A DNA stretch of 64,000 nt from Dawidia cretensis (GTDB lineage Bacteria; Bacteroidota; Bacteroidia; Cytophagales; Cyclobacteriaceae), in NCBI RefSeq assembly GCF_018598175.1, contig NZ_JAHESE010000018.1, forward strand, positions 1 to 64,000. The letters are read 5' to 3'. The stretch's first letter is position 1, and each line of letters starts with the position of its first letter. The notes beneath the pieces are model-generated. The model had not been told where the DNA came from, did no database searches, and saw nothing but the letters and a program-made list of their open reading frames with translations. A program made the translations under genes and the position numbers. Shown piece by piece: positions 61,444 to 64,000 of this stretch.

Positions 61444-62232
61444 ATGCTGACGAAGGCAAACCAAATCACATCGTGCTATCTCGGTCCGCAAATTTCACCG
61501 GAACAATTTATAGCCGAGCATTTCTTTTTATACCTGGCCAAAGGCACCCTGCACGGATATGATGGCCACGCACATTATACCCTACACCCCGGTGAATATT
61601 GCATCGTGCGCAAAAACCACCTGGCTCGCTATACAAAGATCAGAGACAACGATACCTTTGAAAAGGTCGTCGTCATCTTCGACACCGCCTTCCTGCGTTT
61701 GTTCCAACAGCGTCATCATACACCCGATGCCGCCGCGTCCAACCACGAGGCATTTTTCCGGCTACAACCCAACGACCGGGTGCCTGCCTTCCTTCAGTCG
61801 TTGATGCCGTATTATACCCCCGGCGGAAAGATCGACGAAACCTTTGCCCAGGTCAAACGCGAAGAGCTACTATTAATCCTCTTACAATCCGACCCAACAC
61901 TGGCTTCCATCCTCTTCGACTTTGGCGCCCCGGAGAAAATCGACCTCGAAGCGTTCATGAACCGGAACTACAAGTTCAACGTGAGCATCGAGCGCTTCGC
62001 CTATCTCACGGGTCGAAGCCTGTCGGTTTTTAAGAAAGAGTTTGCCGGTATCTTTCAGCAGACCCCAAGTCGCTGGCTGATCCAACGTCGTCTACAGGAA
62101 GCGCGTTTTTTGATTCATGAACAAGGAAAGAAGCCTTCGGAGATATACCTTGATTTAGGATTTGAAGATCTCTCGCATTTCTCGTTTGCGTTTAAAAAGA
62201 AGTTTGGCGTGGCCCCTACGCGATTAGAATAA
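61444..62232 (+). CDS. AraC family transcriptional regulator
   Basis: The 262-residue protein has an N-terminal cupin-type sensor (LHPGEYCIVRKNHLARYTKI) and a C-terminal AraC domain (FNVSIERFAYLTGRSLSVFK; KPSEIYLDLGFEDLSHFSFA). The linker FQQTPSRWLIQRRLQEARFL is typical. It probably responds to a small ligand and may act on the SDR gene upstream, with which it shares direction. The near-leaderless promoter is part of the SDR gene's 3' region. Confidence 0.88.
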   Translation: MLTKANQITSCYLGPQISPEQFIAEHFFLYLAKGTLHGYDGHAHYTLHPGEYCIVRKNHLARYTKIRDNDTFEKVVVIFDTAFLRLFQQRHHTPDAAASNHEAFFRLQPNDRVPAFLQSLMPYYTPGGKIDETFAQVKREELLLILLQSDPTLASILFDFGAPEKIDLEAFMNRNYKFNVSIERFAYLTGRSLSVFKKEFAGIFQQTPSRWLIQRRLQEARFLIHEQGKKPSEIYLDLGFEDLSHFSFAFKKKFGVAPTRLE

Positions 62233-62241
62233 AAAGTCCGA

Positions 62242-63006
62242 TCAACGATTTTCCAACCACGCCAGAAATCCACTGGTCTTCTCTTTCCCAATCAGTAGCT
62301 TATCCGGTGTAGGAACAGCCAGTTTCACAAACAGCTTCCGCGCAAAGTAGTGCTCCACTTCTTTAATGGCACTAAAGTTCACCAGGTACTGCCGGTTAAG
62401 CCGGTAAAACTGATTCGCCGAAAGCGACGCCTGCAGTTGGTCCAATGACTGATCGATTGTATACTCCTGCCCTTGAAAGGTAACAATGGTAGACAGCTCG
62501 TTGCGGATGTAAAGGAAGGCGATCTGATCCGTCTGGACCGTAGTATATTTGTTACTCTTAAATACCAGGAAGCTCTTCTTTCCTTCGTCCACACCAATCT
62601 TTTTTAGCAGGCCTTCGAGGTCGAGCTGCTGGCCGTGTTGTTGAAAGAAGTTGCGGAAGCTTTCTACCTTCTCGAAGGCCAGTTGGAGGTCCTGACGGGA
62701 AAAGGGTTTTAGAAGGTAGTCAATGCCGTTGGCTTTGATGGCGTCCATGGTATATTCGCCAAAGGCGGTACAGAAGACGACGGGACATTGTACGCGCACA
62801 GCCTTGAAGATCTCGAAGCACAACCCGTCGGCCAGCTGAATGTCCATGAAGATCAATTCAGGTTGGGGGTTGTGTGTGAGGTAGTCGATGGCGCGCTCGA
62901 CGCTCTGCAGCTGCCCTACGATCAGAGCGTTGGGCCGCAACGCGCTGATCAGCGTTGCCAGGGACTTGGCTGCCTTGAGCTCGTCTTCAACGATGAGGAT
63001 TTTCAT
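62242..63006 (-). CDS. LytTR response regulator
   Basis: The 254-residue protein has a receiver domain (about 1-120) with phospho-accepting D55 (IFMDIQLADG) and Lys in LLKPFS, and a C-terminal LytTR DNA-binding domain (about 150-250; FLYIRNELSTIVTFQGQEYT; NQFYRLNRQYLVNFSAI). It is the partner of the kinase that overlaps it by 20 nt. These regulators bind direct repeats and control membrane or surface functions. The target is unknown. Its C-terminus lies close to, and converges with, the AraC gene. Confidence 0.93.
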   Translation of the reverse strand: MKILIVEDELKAAKSLATLISALRPNALIVGQLQSVERAIDYLTHNPQPELIFMDIQLADGLCFEIFKAVRVQCPVVFCTAFGEYTMDAIKANGIDYLLKPFSRQDLQLAFEKVESFRNFFQQHGQQLDLEGLLKKIGVDEGKKSFLVFKSNKYTTVQTDQIAFLYIRNELSTIVTFQGQEYTIDQSLDQLQASLSANQFYRLNRQYLVNFSAIKEVEHYFARKLFVKLAVPTPDKLLIGKEKTSGFLAWLENR

Positions 63007-64000
63007 GCACGACGGGAAGTTTGATTCGGAAAATAGTATCGGTAGCCTGGATCTCTATCTTTTGATCTAACAGGTGCATATACCGTTGATTGATGTTTTC
63101 GAGGCCCACCCCCGTAGACGACTCGGGCGTACGCTTGCGCTGCAGGCCGTTTTCGACGACCAGCCAGTCCCCCTCTGAGTAGACGCTTATCTGCAACGGC
63201 TTGTCCAGCGACACGACGTTGTGTTTGATGCAGTTCTCCACCAACAGTTGAAGTGTAAACGGCGGCACGAGCGAGGCCCGGTGCTCGTTGGCAATACGGA
63301 TCTCCAGGTCTATACCTTCTTCGAAGCGGGCCTTGAGCAGGAACATATAGGCCTGCAATATCTCCAATTCTTCGGACAGGCGAATGAGGTCCAGCTTCCG
63401 ATTCTCTAACGTAAAACGATAGAAGTCCGACAGCTTCAGGATAAAGTCACCGGCGTGCTGATCGCCGGTTTCGACCATGTACTTTAATGTATTCAGGCTA
63501 TTGAACAGGAAATGCGGGTTTACCTGCTGGCGCAACAGCTCGTACTGGGCACCCAGGTTGTCCATCTTGATGCGCTCCAACTCAATACCTACCTGCTGGT
63601 TCTGGTAGCTTTGCTGCACCATGTGCAGGAACATATAAAAGGTCAGGTTGACCAGGATGCCACGGATCTCAATCATCAGCATCATGGAGCCAAAGTGCAG
63701 GTGCGACAATAAATACTGCTGTGCACACGCCAGCAGGAACATCACCACCATGCCCACGCCCAGGCTTTTGGTCAGCCGCATGACCGAGAAGCCGTGGGCC
63801 ACGTCGCGCGACGTGTACGCCGGCATGGTCGCAATGTTGTAATACCATATAAAAATGGCAAACAGCGCCGTAAGGACGGCGTTGACCAGCGCCTCGTAGG
63901 GATTAAAATGATGCTCGGCAAACTTGGGCACCGACGTCAGGATACCCAGGCAGATGGAGCTGAGCCAGATGACTTTGTGCGATATCTTAAAAGACTTTGT
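62987..64000 (-). CDS. LytS-type sensor histidine kinase, 5' end outside window
   Basis: The frame is open to the right edge, so the annotated part is incomplete at the N-terminus; codons before the GTG at 63931 (SICLGILTSVPKF) are already protein-like. Visible are about four membrane segments, the His_kinase motif with phospho-accepting His in LRQQVNPHFLFNSLNTLKYM, and a C-terminal HATPase part (LQLLVENCIKHNVVSLDKPL; STGVGLENINQRY). It has no separate sensor domain in the visible part. The gene ends inside the start of the response regulator (20-nt overlap), so the two form an operon. Confidence 0.93.
   Translation of the reverse strand, partial: TKSFKISHKVIWLSSICLGILTSVPKFAEHHFNPYEALVNAVLTALFAIFIWYYNIATMPAYTSRDVAHGFSVMRLTKSLGVGMVVMFLLACAQQYLLSHLHFGSMMLMIEIRGILVNLTFYMFLHMVQQSYQNQQVGIELERIKMDNLGAQYELLRQQVNPHFLFNSLNTLKYMVETGDQHAGDFILKLSDFYRFTLENRKLDLIRLSEELEILQAYMFLLKARFEEGIDLEIRIANEHRASLVPPFTLQLLVENCIKHNVVSLDKPLQISVYSEGDWLVVENGLQRKRTPESSTGVGLENINQRYMHLLDQKIEIQATDTIFRIKLPVVHENPHR

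Overview
The window reads as chromosomal DNA of a member of the Bacteroidota, probably a free-living, polysaccharide-degrading bacterium of the Cytophagales/Chitinophagales type. The evidence is the exbB-exbD-exbD-tonB cluster, two secreted glycosidases with C-terminal type IX secretion (T9SS) sorting domains, a hybrid two-component regulator with a periplasmic propeller, several AraC-type regulators, promoter elements of the TAnnTTTG class, and starts without obvious Shine-Dalgarno sites. I did not find rRNA, tRNA, CRISPR, intact insertion sequences or phage genes.

Layout. Positions 1-3.6 kb: the TonB energy-transduction operon (the tonB gene runs off the left edge), a DedA membrane protein and a small secreted protein. 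4.1-7.1 kb: prfB with its programmed +1 frameshift, an MFS transporter and a HAD hydrolase on the + strand. 7.2-14.1 kb: a SUKH-type orphan immunity-like gene between two near-identical hairpins, a secreted protein of unknown function, a GH5/CBM6/fascin-like/T9SS enzyme and a Bacteroidota-type protein of unknown function. 14.2-21.2 kb: a sugar block with GH3 beta-glucosidase, GH92 alpha-mannosidase, a lipoprotein, a DoxX-like protein and a FucP-type sugar MFS transporter. 21.5-28.7 kb: AraC regulators, small proteins, a decayed short-chain dehydrogenase, a HGSNAT-like membrane protein, lipoproteins and a SiaC-type phosphoprotein. 28.8-33.6 kb: a PadR/FtsX-permease pair, an AraC regulator and two small membrane proteins.

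33.6-50.6 kb is the most unusual part. It is a block of about 17 kb flanked by direct copies of the 3' end of a DUF3817 gene. One minus-strand operon encodes a periplasmic adaptor, an 82-residue cysteine-rich peptide with an NVEAL-like leader, a TolB-like/BF3164-like propeller lipoprotein, two RND permeases (one lacking the TM4 aspartate), a type I signal peptidase placed between the two permeases, and a GH13-like protein with apparently lost catalytic residues. Next to it are a large lipoprotein hydrolase with a probable Cys nucleophile and an O-antigen-ligase/TPR membrane protein. I infer a dedicated maturation and export system for a secreted Cys-rich peptide; this is the best candidate here for an undescribed system.

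50.7-64 kb: an AraC gene fused behind the DUF3817 remnant, a secreted YciI-like protein, a possible structured element, a secreted alpha/beta hydrolase, a GH5/CBM/T9SS enzyme next to a hybrid two-component regulator that probably controls it, an SDR reductase, an AraC regulator with a near-leaderless promoter, and a LytTR regulator/LytS-type histidine kinase pair whose kinase runs off the right edge.
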